Shown piece after piece: positions 9,601 to 18,400 of a stretch of 64,000 nt of DNA. Below the pieces are notes generated by a model. The model ran no database searches. It worked only from the letters and a program-made list of their open reading frames with translations, and was not told where the DNA came from. Both the position numbers and the translations under genes were made by a program. This DNA comes from Kordia sp. (lineage in GTDB: Bacteria > Bacteroidota > Bacteroidia > Flavobacteriales > Flavobacteriaceae), in assembly GCA_002733415.1 (NCBI GenBank), contig NVVR01000013.1, positions 1 to 64,000 on the forward strand. Reading direction: 5' to 3'. Positions within the stretch are counted from its first letter, which is position 1. Each line of letters begins with the position of its first letter.

Positions 9601-12324
9601 GTACAGTCTTTTGTGGCGGGAAATGTTTCTAAAACAGAGACTAAAACGCCTGAAACGACTCAAACATGGTATAGTTATGATATTTATGGTAGGGTTACAT
9701 GGGTAATTCAGTTTATAAATGAATTGGGTTTAAAAACTATTGATTATGAATATGATGATGTTACAGGAGCGGTAACTAATGTATTTTATCAGAAGCACAA
9801 CCCTAGTGATCGATTTACACATAGGTACAGCTATAATCATGTTGGTGAAATGATAAAAGTAGAAACCTCTACCGATAATACAAACTTTACAGAGCAAGCT
9901 GCCTACACCTATTATGAAAAAGGCGCTTTAAAACGTGTGGAATTAGCAGAAGGGATACAAGGGATTGATTATGTATATAATTTAGATGGTTCTTTAAAAA
10001 GTATAAACCATCCAAGTCTAGATCCTGCAAAGGATCCTGGACATGATGCTAATGATGCTTTTGGTATAACCTTAGATTATCATTTGGACGATTATTCTCG
10101 TAGCAATACTAATATAGCTACCTATCCGTTTGGAGAAAATAGATTGGATGGGAATATTAAAGCGAGCAGATGGGCTACTAAAGGATTGACTGCACCTGGA
10201 ACAAGTAATGCTTATGTATATCAGTATGACAAAAATAAATGGTTGCAACAAGCTACTTTTGGAAATGTTAGTTCAGGGACGAACATAGTAACCACAACTG
10301 ACTATGGTGTTAGTGGAATAACCTATGACGCAAATGGGAATATAAAAACACTAAATAGGACAAAAAATACTGTTTCGAATTCGAACGAAATGGACCAGTT
10401 TACATACAATTATAATTCGGAAACAAATCAATTGAATCATGTAGCTGATGCTGTTTCAACACCAAATTTGTCATCAGATTTAGAAGGACAAACAGCAAAT
10501 AATTATGTGTATAATAGCATAGGGCAATTGGTTAGAAATACAGAGGAGGATGTTGATTATGAGTATAACACTGCTGGTTTGGTAACTAAAGTGGCAGTTT
10601 TGGATAATTTAGGTTATGGTCAAATAGTGGAGTTTACCTATAATGACAAAGGACAACGAGTTAAAAAATTAAGTTCAGAAATAGGGGCTAATGGAACAAA
10701 TAAGAACACTACTTTTTATGTAAGGGATGTGGCAGGTAGCACTATGGCGGTGTATACCATGGCTTGTTTAAACTGTAGAGTGGCAAGTACTGCAAGGAGA
10801 ACCAGTAAAGCGGCTGCAGCTGTTGTCCCCACTGTGCAGGAATACCCTATTTACGGAGCTTCAAGGATTGGGGTGTACCATAAACAAGCGGCTAAGGAAT
10901 CCTACCAGTTAACCGATCATTTAGGAAATGTAAGAGCGGTAATAAGTAAAAACTCTGCGGCATTGGTAATTCCTCCAGTATACGAAAATGATTTTACGAA
11001 TAATTATACCCCTTTTGTTGCTATAGGAGCAGATACAAATTTAAGTATTGCAGGAGAACGTTTAAAGGTGGAAATTATAGGTGCTGATAAAGGAACACAA
11101 GCAAGTTTTGCTTTAACCGCAAACAAAACGTATAAATTGCAATATGATTTAGAAAGAAGCAGTGATTTAAATGGCGATTTTGTATGTCAGGTATCAGACG
11201 GATCAACTATTGTGGGGTCGCAACCAGAAGCCTATTCGGGAAGTAAGTCATTTTTTGTTACACCTACAATGACTGGGAATTATACCTTTATGTTTACCTT
11301 AAGCAATACTACAGTTCCTTCACAATATTTTACATTGGATAACGTTAGCATTACTGATGTAACTACGGATAATGCAACAGTAAGTAATTATACGGATTAT
11401 TATCCCTTTGGTATGCCAATGCCTATCCGTAGATTTACTGATGGTACATACCGTTACGAGTTTCAAGGACAAGAAAAAGATGGTGAAACTGGTAAAGAAG
11501 CGTTTCAATTAAGACTTTGGGATGGGCGTATTGGTAGATGGTTGACTACTGACCCATATGGACAATATAGTTCACCGTATGTAGGTATGGGAAATAATCC
11601 TATTAATGGTATTGACCCAGATGGCGGGTTTACTTGGTTTGGTGCACAATGGCATGCACTTTGGAATGGAGGAGATATATACAAGAAGGAACATTCTGAG
11701 ACTGGCAGGAATTACTATACAGTAGGAAGTACAGCTAAAGATGGTACTGTTATGATGGTTGTTGGAAGAAATGGAGCTGACAGAGCAAAATATGGACCTC
11801 GTTATCCAGCTGGTGCTGGTGGTGGCTTATCTCTTTTAAATTTAAGAACTCCTCCTGACCCAAAAGGTATTCCAAATGTTTATTTTGATGCTAATGCTGC
11901 AATCATTCATGGACAAGTTGGTGCCGATGTCAGATTTTTAGGTTGGAAAGCTGGAGCAACATTAGAATATGCAAAATCATCAAATTATCAATTAGGTTTT
12001 GATTTTGATACATCAAGAGGTAGAGGTGATATGTTCAAGAATACTTCTTTTATCGGAACTAGGTTTGGTGATGATTATGGAGGTGGTCTATCTAAACATG
12101 CTGGAGTATCTGCTAAATTCGACATAAGAACCAATAGGTTAAAAGAGGTTACTGTTAGTGCTCTTGTATCAGAAATAACAAACGAATATCATATAAGAGG
12201 CGTTCATGCAGGTAAGCTTTCTAGAACAAAAATTGGGTTTAACATTGGTGCAGGAGCGGCAGCTTTCTTTGGTGCTGAAGCAGGAATAAAATTTGGAGTA
12301 ATACTTCCAGCCCCAACAAAATAA
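6628..12324 (+). CDS. RHS repeat protein with core domain and variable C-terminal tip
   Basis: A 1898-residue protein with signal peptide (residues 1-22, ending NVLAQ). Lectin or laminin-G-like beta segments appear near residues 40-240 and again near 800-930. YD repeats (for example YEYDDVTGAVTN and ITYDANGNIKT) occupy most of residues 950-1400. A LTDHLGNVRAVI motif lies near 1430. The conserved RHS core (YYPFGMPMP, FQGQEKDGETG, LRLWDGRIGRWLTTDPYG) ends in GIDPDGG at residues 1661-1667. After it comes a 231-residue tip unlike the rest, ending in a Gly/Ala-rich segment; such tips are normally the toxin. I do not recognise its fold or catalytic residues. A small RDD gene follows after 7 bases and is the natural immunity candidate. 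Family role: interbacterial toxin delivery. Confidence 0.85.
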   Translation: MKRIFKIIVLVLGFTCLNNVLAQELTLMNNLGFTVSGNQLKTSGGGSLFLKSKTSRRPSMPTVQAHMLSLDVLESSASGGYIELSNFVKYDTSVLIPTGGVAPVIPMSDAVFNVKLSITEIDTYSATEVIVNGYSLDFGKSQFVLPGTTGTYVKAINRGGTILNTILPTVFSGSDSFRVERIGNQINFKYNTTVVATTTIDPIKNYRVAISTNTAGFQFNYTYSDFEISSSSYSCLPVTDDKNWNSNCVYDIEGNLIGSSVDYYNELGKPTQSQSLDLKTGKVWASEIQYDVAGRPAFQTFNALTNNNFDYPYINGLVRKSNGGYYTQQEWEVNEYPTTIGSLEGSLGWYYSDLNSNEPYQDITEYPFLKKVYDELNPGKVLKVYGGKKVRFTDPVTGQSIITWKNGYAHSMPAAQELYYAFGKDHFQESVSSDMVDVQDYNNESTGEYISAYVREIGINPCLESTTSIRVRLKATFLPLINEIYLFEDDRFYKFVTSPAWGDDPNAVGFPSIKTGKFLSCGNILVWQQGSSNGKIVTHKAIKSVRIDVQDNEVVSFSDLEGKLLATARSGGADQYEVVSLIGKQGYIDIHIPLGCENTLSFIGGSSNYKVFDLREGVEIMDFTTIKAGFFRVEAINQDLLNSTNNITYIDEASGAINPMFSSNWGVRYKVNYYDYALNYYNKSGSLTKTVQPLGFDNHNFDLTVAVPNHTMQSTYEQNSLGQVLKTISPDEGEAEFKYRKDGQIRFSQNSKQVAVGEFSYTNYDNKARPIESGVYHGNASFNEVSRINYTLVHDEGVVRNENNITKNIASGWGNAGFSSQESVSGDCKVSFKMGNGYLMVGLSEASDAVSTTDDNYTNIKYAIYADGGNFDVYEYGFHSGNNLTTYLVTDVLSIERVGSTIYYKKNDEVFFTRTNASTAPLVIDASIYSQNAVIQNLEFFSIIDITAIVNTDTTILDPLFCKEQTFTKYDVPDSNLSTLLAANGLSSYYGVQSFVAGNVSKTETKTPETTQTWYSYDIYGRVTWVIQFINELGLKTIDYEYDDVTGAVTNVFYQKHNPSDRFTHRYSYNHVGEMIKVETSTDNTNFTEQAAYTYYEKGALKRVELAEGIQGIDYVYNLDGSLKSINHPSLDPAKDPGHDANDAFGITLDYHLDDYSRSNTNIATYPFGENRLDGNIKASRWATKGLTAPGTSNAYVYQYDKNKWLQQATFGNVSSGTNIVTTTDYGVSGITYDANGNIKTLNRTKNTVSNSNEMDQFTYNYNSETNQLNHVADAVSTPNLSSDLEGQTANNYVYNSIGQLVRNTEEDVDYEYNTAGLVTKVAVLDNLGYGQIVEFTYNDKGQRVKKLSSEIGANGTNKNTTFYVRDVAGSTMAVYTMACLNCRVASTARRTSKAAAAVVPTVQEYPIYGASRIGVYHKQAAKESYQLTDHLGNVRAVISKNSAALVIPPVYENDFTNNYTPFVAIGADTNLSIAGERLKVEIIGADKGTQASFALTANKTYKLQYDLERSSDLNGDFVCQVSDGSTIVGSQPEAYSGSKSFFVTPTMTGNYTFMFTLSNTTVPSQYFTLDNVSITDVTTDNATVSNYTDYYPFGMPMPIRRFTDGTYRYEFQGQEKDGETGKEAFQLRLWDGRIGRWLTTDPYGQYSSPYVGMGNNPINGIDPDGGFTWFGAQWHALWNGGDIYKKEHSETGRNYYTVGSTAKDGTVMMVVGRNGADRAKYGPRYPAGAGGGLSLLNLRTPPDPKGIPNVYFDANAAIIHGQVGADVRFLGWKAGATLEYAKSSNYQLGFDFDTSRGRGDMFKNTSFIGTRFGDDYGGGLSKHAGVSAKFDIRTNRLKEVTVSALVSEITNEYHIRGVHAGKLSRTKIGFNIGAGAAAFFGAEAGIKFGVILPAPTK

Positions 12325-12331
12325 TGATAAT

Positions 12332-12763
12332 ATGATAAATAAAAACATTTTAAAAAACCAATACGCTAGGAGGGCGATAGCTTTTTATTTTGACAGTTTG
12401 ATTATAACTTTTTTAGCTTTAACATACTTATTTCTTTTTGATAGAGAAGGCCCAACAATTGAATGTGATACTTTATTTTGTTGGAATACAAGTAGAATTG
12501 CAATATTTCAGGTCTTATTCTATATTATTTACTTTTTGTTTATGGAATATTTTTTTCAATTTACTATCGGTAAAAGAATTTTAGGTTTTAGTGTTGCTGG
12601 TGAAAAAAATAAAATGTTCTTTTGGAAAATACTGATGAGAACGTTAATAAGATTAATACCATTAAACATATTTTCTTTTCTGGTAGATAATAATCGATTG
12701 TTTTGGCATGAGAAATGGACAAAAATAATTACTCAGAATAAAAAAAAATTGAATGCATCCTGA
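12332..12763 (+). CDS. RDD-family membrane protein, candidate RHS immunity
   Basis: A 143-residue protein with three predicted membrane helices (about 15-37, 55-78 and 95-118) and RDD-family features: YARRAIAFYFDSLI near the N-terminus with the Arg-Arg and Asp that name the family, and the conserved TIGKRILGF loop. RDD proteins are poorly understood integral membrane proteins. Here the gene starts 7 bases after the RHS tip and is followed by a terminator, which is where RHS immunity genes sit. That makes immunity against the tip encoded at 11626-12324 the leading idea, and would imply a membrane- or envelope-acting toxin. The position is seen; the role is inference. Confidence 0.75.
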   Translation: MINKNILKNQYARRAIAFYFDSLIITFLALTYLFLFDREGPTIECDTLFCWNTSRIAIFQVLFYIIYFLFMEYFFQFTIGKRILGFSVAGEKNKMFFWKILMRTLIRLIPLNIFSFLVDNNRLFWHEKWTKIITQNKKKLNAS

Positions 12764-12842
12764 AACTAATCTGATATAAGTATAATATTAGTTTTCTACG
12801 ATAAGTAGATTACAGTATAATGACAGCTAAAACATAACACAA

Positions 12843-12870
12843 AAGCAGTCTTTAATCGGGCTGCTTGTAT
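12843..12870 (+). terminator. terminator after the RHS operon
   Basis: An 8-bp stem (AAGCAGTC paired with GGCTGCTT, one G-T pair) around the loop TTTAATCG, followed by TGTATATTTTT. A near-identical hairpin follows the TonB-domain gene at 15309, so the two modules share a duplicated 3' end. Confidence 0.7.
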
Positions 12871-12907
12871 ATTTTTAGAATAAATAATAACCTACTTAAT
12901 TAAAAAA

Positions 12908-13513
12908 ATGAAATTATTAAAAATAATAGTGGTATTAGTAGCAATCGTACTTTTAAACAGTTGCGCATCAAGTTACAAAAGTATTAGCCCTGAGCAGTTG
13001 GATTATAACTCAACAGAAATAAATGAGGGAGTTGCATTGGAATACAAATACAATTTGTTAAACAAAAAGTATTCAAGAAAAGAAACCAAAAAAGGTGTAA
13101 AATTGGTTGCTGTAAAACTTACCAATAGTACGGAGAAAGAATTAATTTTTGGTCAGAATTTAAAGTTGGTAGACAGTAAAGGAAATGAATTGTCAATACT
13201 GAGTGAGGAGGTTGTTTTTAAAGCTTTAAAACAACACCCTGCTACTCATTTGTTCTATTTGCTTTTAAGTCCACTTCAGCTATATAGTGGATCTTCTAGC
13301 GGTCAGGGAAGTGGAACTCCTATTGGTTTAGTTGTAGCTCCTGTCATAACAGGAACTAATGTAATAGTTTCAAGTAAAGCCAATAAAAAATTTAAAAAGG
13401 ATCTATTATCTTACAACATAATAGGGAATACTATTAAAAAAGGGGAAACAGTATACGGTCTTATTGGTATTAAGGCGGATGATTATGATGCTATAAAAAT
13501 GATAATAGAATAG
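12908..13513 (+). CDS. lipoprotein of unknown function
   Basis: A 201-residue protein with a clear lipoprotein signal (hydrophobic residues 4-17, lipobox LLNSC with Cys19). The mature part starts with a beta-rich domain (about 30-95, VALEYKYNLL then VKLVAVKLTNSTEKELIF). A hydrophobic Gly/Ser-rich section follows (about 115-160, with GSSSGQGSGTPIG and two possible membrane-inserting stretches), then a C-terminal segment ending in TVYGLIGIKADDYDAIKMII. I do not recognise the family. It sits alone between two terminators, so it is probably a single transcription unit. Confidence 0.7.
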   Translation: MKLLKIIVVLVAIVLLNSCASSYKSISPEQLDYNSTEINEGVALEYKYNLLNKKYSRKETKKGVKLVAVKLTNSTEKELIFGQNLKLVDSKGNELSILSEEVVFKALKQHPATHLFYLLLSPLQLYSGSSSGQGSGTPIGLVVAPVITGTNVIVSSKANKKFKKDLLSYNIIGNTIKKGETVYGLIGIKADDYDAIKMIIE

Positions 13514-13593
13514 TAATATTTAACAATGCATAATGGCCTTAAATGTATTAAAAAATATAATGCACGTTTAGGTAGTATTATAAAATAAAAAAG

Positions 13594-13631
13594 AAAGTTT
13601 TTACAGAGATGTAAGAGCTTTTTTTGTTTTT
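13594..13631. terminator. likely bidirectional terminator
   Basis: An 11-bp stem with G-T pairs (AAAGTTTTTAC with GTAAGAGCTTT) and loop AGAGAT, followed on the plus strand by a run of T and preceded by a run of A. It sits between the convergent lipoprotein and XRE regulator genes and could end both. Confidence 0.65.
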
Positions 13632-13959
13632 AGGAGTATGCTTTTTTGGCATTAAAATCACGAATAAGGGCATCTATAGTAATATATATATGCTCTTTTT
13701 CTTTTGGTGTAAGTTTAGAAACGTGCTCAATACGTTTTAAAAGCTCGCTATCGAGTTCTAAATCGGTATTCCCTACCAAATAATCTAAAGAGATATTTAA
13801 TGCGTTAGCAATTTTAGTAGCCATTTCAATAGTTGGCTTAACTTCGTTACGCTCGTATCTACCATAAGCATCCCCATTAATACTAATGAGTTTACCAACA
13901 TCAGCTTGAGAAAGCTTCTTTCTTTTACGAACTAATCCTAAACGTTCTCCAAAGGTCAT
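13630..13959 (-). CDS. XRE-family helix-turn-helix regulator
   Basis: A 109-residue protein. Residues 4-60 form a Cro/CI-type HTH: RLGLVRKRKKLSQADVGKLI, then the recognition-helix region NGDAYGRYERNEVKPTIE and LNISLDYLVGNTD, which ends the domain. The C-terminal 45 residues are helical and charged and may dimerise it. It is divergent from the orphan toxin-like fragment at 14065-14331. The 140-base gap holds candidate promoters in both directions and a 14-bp palindrome, so autoregulation and repression of the downstream module are plausible. Confidence 0.88.
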   Translation of the reverse strand: MTFGERLGLVRKRKKLSQADVGKLISINGDAYGRYERNEVKPTIEMATKIANALNISLDYLVGNTDLELDSELLKRIEHVSKLTPKEKEHIYITIDALIRDFNAKKAYS

Positions 13960-13996
13960 AAGTGTATGTTTTAATGCAAGTTTATGCGCTATCTGA

Positions 13997-14083
13997 CAAA
14001 TATATAAACAAAATATGTAGTATAAAATTAAGTTGTGTTTGGTTGTTTGCTTAAGATATTATAGTTTTGCTACATATATGTAG
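13997..14083. promoter_or_regulatory. divergent promoter and operator region
   Basis: Plus strand: TTG at 14039-14041 and TAGTTTTG at 14062-14069 are 20 bases apart, matching the Bacteroidota -33/-7 pair. Immediately after, CTACATATATGTAG (14070-14083) is a perfect 14-bp palindrome positioned over the likely transcription start. A half-site-like ATATGTAGT lies at 14013-14021. Minus strand: CAAATATA at 13997-14004 reads TATATTTG, a -7 element for the XRE gene. The layout suggests repression of the plus-strand promoter by the XRE protein. Confidence 0.5.
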
Positions 14084-14331
14084 GTAAAAAATATTTTTAT
14101 GAAACTTCAAACAGAAAACGCAGACCAACTAAAACATATACTACTGGTTTTGAAATAAGTAATGTATTAGGGAGGTATAGATTTCAACTCCATAAACACT
14201 CATTGAGTACAGTAAAAGGTATCAGCTCCAAAACTAAGATACCTCACTTTAATTTTGGTTTGAATGGAGAAGGACATCTTTTATTAAATAAAGAGGCAAT
14301 AAAAAATATGCGCTCATTGTTTTTAAATTAA
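14065..14331 (+). pseudogene. orphan toxin-tip-like fragment without usable start
   Basis: An open frame of about 88 codons from a stop at 14062-14064 to TAA at 14329-14331. It has no ATG until near its end. The only well-placed ATG (14099) is in another frame and gives a 19-residue peptide, so a frameshift near the 5' end is likely. The translation includes GRYRFQLHKHSLS and KIPHFNFGLNGEGHLLLN, then stops 5 bases before the next ATG. The short basic C-terminal module followed at once by a small acidic gene resembles a displaced RHS or CDI tip with its immunity gene. The toxin family is not recognised. Confidence 0.45.
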
Positions 14332-14336
14332 AAAAT

Positions 14337-14804
14337 ATGATTAGAAATAAAGAGGGATTAGAGGCGTTTTTAAAACAATTCATTGTAGATAACTTTTTAA
14401 TTAGTTCAAAATTTGAGTTAATTAAAAAAATATTAGTTAAAATTGATTTTGATAAAACATCAATTTTTATAGAGGATATTATTGACGAAGTATGTGTTAT
14501 CTTTTCTTTAAAAGAGCCAGATTTCCAAAATTCAGGAGAATTTAGTTTTTTTTTAAGGGATACAAACACAAAAATTTATCTTTATGGAAAAAAAATTAGA
14601 ATAGATGAAGATTCTGGTGCTTGTTTTAATAAAACGTTTGAGTTAATCACAATGATTTTAAATGGTGAATATAAATTAAATAGAAAGTATAAAGAAAATG
14701 AAGTTATATCTTATGAGGTATTAATAAATGAAAAAAGCCATACAGACTTTAATAGTAATAATGGAATTAATCTGTTTGTTAACTCTAATAAGGATAACGT
14801 GTAA
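14337..14804 (+). CDS. immunity-like hypothetical protein
   Basis: A 155-residue soluble protein, acidic and Lys-rich, with no signal peptide or membrane segment. The N-terminal half is helical (EGLEAFLKQFIVDNF then FELIKKILVKID); the C-terminal half has beta-like segments (DTNTKIYLYGKKIRI). I do not recognise a family. The ATG comes 5 bases after the stop of the toxin-tip-like fragment, and the size and composition fit an immunity protein retained after loss of its toxin. That role is inference from position. Confidence 0.6.
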   Translation: MIRNKEGLEAFLKQFIVDNFLISSKFELIKKILVKIDFDKTSIFIEDIIDEVCVIFSLKEPDFQNSGEFSFFLRDTNTKIYLYGKKIRIDEDSGACFNKTFELITMILNGEYKLNRKYKENEVISYEVLINEKSHTDFNSNNGINLFVNSNKDNV

Positions 14805-14828
14805 GAGTTTTTTATAAGAAAATCACAT

Positions 14829-15284
14829 ATGAAAAAATCACTGATATTATTAATACTTGTTTTAACTAAAATAGTTTATAGTCAAGATGAAAATAAGTAT
14901 CTTTCTATAGATTTAACAGAAGAAAGAGTATACTCAATAAAAGAAGTTGAGCAATACCCTCTTACTAGAAATTGTAAGCTTAAAAAGGATAAAGAAAAGA
15001 ACAAAAAATGTTTTAGTATAAGTGTTTCTAAATACATTAATAAAAAATTCAATACTAATTTAGCTGCTGAACTTGATGGTAAAATAAAAATATTAGTAAG
15101 TTTTGTAATTACTAAAACTGGTGAGATAGCAAACGTAGAAGCTATTTCTGAATATGAAATTTTATCTAAAGAAGCAATAAGGGTTGTTTCATCGATACCA
15201 AAAATGAAACCAGCTTATATAAATAACAAAGCAGTAAACGTTCAAGTGAAAGATTATCCAATAGTTTTTTATATTCACGAATAA
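14829..15284 (+). CDS. TonB C-terminal domain protein
   Basis: A 151-residue protein with signal peptide (residues 1-18, ending VYSQD). The C-terminal 90 residues carry the TonB C-terminal fold: KIKILVSFVITKTGEIANVEAI, then KEAIRVVSSIPKMKPAYINNKAVNVQ and a final strand, matching the small TonB-domain proteins common in Bacteroidota. It lacks the Pro-rich linker and N-terminal membrane anchor of an energy-transducing TonB, so a periplasmic binding role is more likely than energy transduction. It lies 24 bases after the immunity-like gene and ends at a terminator. Confidence 0.75.
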   Translation: MKKSLILLILVLTKIVYSQDENKYLSIDLTEERVYSIKEVEQYPLTRNCKLKKDKEKNKKCFSISVSKYINKKFNTNLAAELDGKIKILVSFVITKTGEIANVEAISEYEILSKEAIRVVSSIPKMKPAYINNKAVNVQVKDYPIVFYIHE

Positions 15285-15308
15285 TATTATTCTTAATAAC
15301 CAGAACAC

Positions 15309-15337
15309 AAAGGCAGTCTTTAATCGGGTTGCTTTTT
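15309..15337 (+). terminator. terminator, copy of the one at 12843
   Basis: Hairpin AGGCAGTC with GGTTGCTT (several G-T pairs), loop TTTAATCG, followed by TTTTTT. The flanks AACACAAA and the loop are identical to those at 12836-12870, which points to duplication. Confidence 0.65.
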
Positions 15338-15462
15338 TATGTGTTCAAAATAATAACTATTAATACACAATAGTCTCTGATATGTATAAAAAATAATATA
15401 CACTAGGCAGTTTTAATTAGGAAACAATACCTATTTTTGATATTAGAATCAGTAAGAAAAAA

Positions 15463-18400
15463 ATGAAGTTACATCTATTGTTAAAATATGTTTCGAACAG
15501 TAGTGTTCTAGTGCTGTTATTAATATTGTTTACCAATCAAATACATGCTCAAGCAGAGGCTAATAATTGGTATTTTGGCTCTTTTGCAGGCTTGAATTTT
15601 AGTACAGGAGCCCCGGTTGCTCTCACGGATGGTGCTTTAAACACTGATGAGGGCTGCGCTACTATATCTGACAGTAATGGAGAATTGTTGTTTTATACCA
15701 GTGGAGAAAAAGCGTGGGATAAGAGCCATAATGTAATGCCTAATGGTATGGGGCTTATGGGAGATCTATCCAGTAGTCAATCAGCTATAATTGTTCCTTT
15801 TCCTAATGATGCCAATAAATATTATTTGTTTACAGTAAGATTTGTGAATTATGGGTTGTATTACAGCGTTGTAGACATGTCTTTAAACGGTGGTTTAGGA
15901 GATATTGTAGCTACACAGAAAAATATTAATTTACTAACGAAGTGCACTGAAAAGATTGCAGCTGTTTTACATGCTGATGAGGATAGTTATTGGGTGTTAA
16001 CTTATGCGCCAAATGATTATACAACATCCTATAGTAATGATACTTTTTACGCATATAAAATTACAGGAACTGGTATAGAGTCACCTATTAAATCAGTAAC
16101 AACATATAGTGCCATTGAGCCAAAAGGTTACCTTAAAATTTCACCTCAAGGAGATAAAATAGCTATATGTCATCAATATTTGACACAAGCATATGTGTAT
16201 GATTTTGATAATGCTACAGGAGTTGTAGCTAACGAGCTTATTTTGCCTGTAGGAGGAATACCATATTCGGCAGAGTTTTCTCCTTCGGGTAAAAAATTAT
16301 ATGTGAGTACTGGCTCCTATTATACTAGTAGTGTAAATAACCTCTATCAGTTTGATATGGAAAACGCTGATATTGCTAGTTCTAGAGTAACAATAGAGGA
16401 ATACCTTGCTATACGTTCTTCATTACAATTAGCTATAGATGGTAAAATATATAGGTCCCAGGACAATGCTGAGTATTTAGGGGTTATTAATGATCCAGAA
16501 GCTGGTGGTGCTGCTTGTAATTATGTAAGAAATGCAATTTATTTAAACGGGGCAATTTGTAGAGAAGGCTTACCTCCGTTTATACAATCGTACTTTTTAA
16601 CTAAAATTAAGGTTAGTAATGTCTGTATGGGAGATGTTACTCAATTTGAATTTACGTCTAATCAAGCCATAGATACTGCTTTGTGGGATTTTGGTGATGG
16701 TACTAGCTCCACACTAGAAAATCCAAGTCATGTATATGCATCAGAAGGTGATTACAATGTAATACTTACGGTAACAGTTGGAGGGGAAACATCAACGGAC
16801 ACAAAAACGGTAACTATTTATGCGCAACCAACAGCGCAACAAGCTCAAAATATGTCAGTTTGTGATGATGATAATGATGGTTTCTATTCATTTGATTTAA
16901 CAACGCAAAACACAGTAATATTAAACGGGCAATCCCCTAATAATTTTGAAGTGGTTTATTATGCTTCATTACTAGATTATACTAACAATGTACCAATTAA
17001 TAACCCTACAACTTATGTAAATACCACTGCATATACTCCTCAAAATATTGTTGCTAGCGTAAGAAATATAAGTAACCGAGTTTGTGAGGCTAACACCTCT
17101 TTTGTAATTGAGGTATTTGAAACACCTAATCCAAGCCAAAACATACCCTCTTTATCCTTTTGTGATAATGTGAGTGTTGGTACTGATAGCGATGGGATTA
17201 CTGCTTTTGATTTAACAGTACATGAAGCTACTATTTTAAATGGTCAATCGGCAACTGATTACACTATTACTTATTATACAGATTCAGGACTAACTAATCA
17301 AATCGCTACTCCTAATAGCTATCAAAATACGAATCCAACTGAAACAATATATGTTCAGGTAAGCAACAATTCTAATACAAATTGTAAAGCAAATACCTCA
17401 TTTGCAATTGAAGTACATGAATTGCCCGTAGTTGCTACAACAGTTATATTAAAGCAATGTGATGATAATTTAGATGGGTATAGTGTATTTAATCTTATTG
17501 AGGTAATTAATGAAATTTCAGTTAATGCTAATAATGAAACCATAACTTTTCATGAGTCGTTATCAGATGCTGAAAATAATGTGAATCAGATAACTAATGT
17601 AATCGCTTATAGTAATCAAACAGTTAATACGGATATATTATGGTCGCGAGTTGAAAATGCTAATGGCTGTTATAGAATTACACAAATAAATTTAGTGGTA
17701 TCTACCACACAAATACCAAATACATTTACGAGAAACTTTTTTGAGTGTGATGATGCAATTGACGGAGATACTACTAATGGGATTTCATCATTTGATTTTA
17801 GTACAGTTACTGCAGAAATACAAGGCTTGTTTCCAGTAGGGCAACAACTAATTATAAGGTATTATAGGAATCAAGCGGATGCATTATCAGAAAGTAACTC
17901 GATTACAGATATTACTGATTACAGAAATGTTGGCTCTCCAATTACACAAGAAATTTTTATACGTGTTGATAGTGCATTAGATAATGATTGTTTAGGCTTA
18001 GGAAGTCATGTTACATTGCATGTAGAAACCGTTCCTGTTGCAAATCCAGTAACTATAAATGAACAATGTGATACTGATGGAGATGGAATGTTTGCATTTG
18101 ATACAAATGCCATCGAAGCTACAATATTAAACGGGCAAACTAATACTAATATTACGTATTTAGATGAAAATGGGAACATATTACCTAATCCGCTACCTAA
18201 TCCATTTACAACGGCTACACAAGCTATAACAGTACGTGTTGAAAATACTACATCGCAAGATATCGATGGTGTATGTTTTGATGAAACTACCATTAATTTT
18301 GTTGTACAGGCTGCTGCTGTAGCAAATTCGGTACCCGATTTTAATGTTTGCGATGATAATGGAGATGGATTATTTGCATTTGATACTTCAAGTATAGAAG

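Noticed and set aside
14249-14569. 106-codon minus-strand frame as a gene
   Set aside because: It is antisense to the immunity-like gene and the toxin-tip-like fragment, which have better start, spacing and composition.
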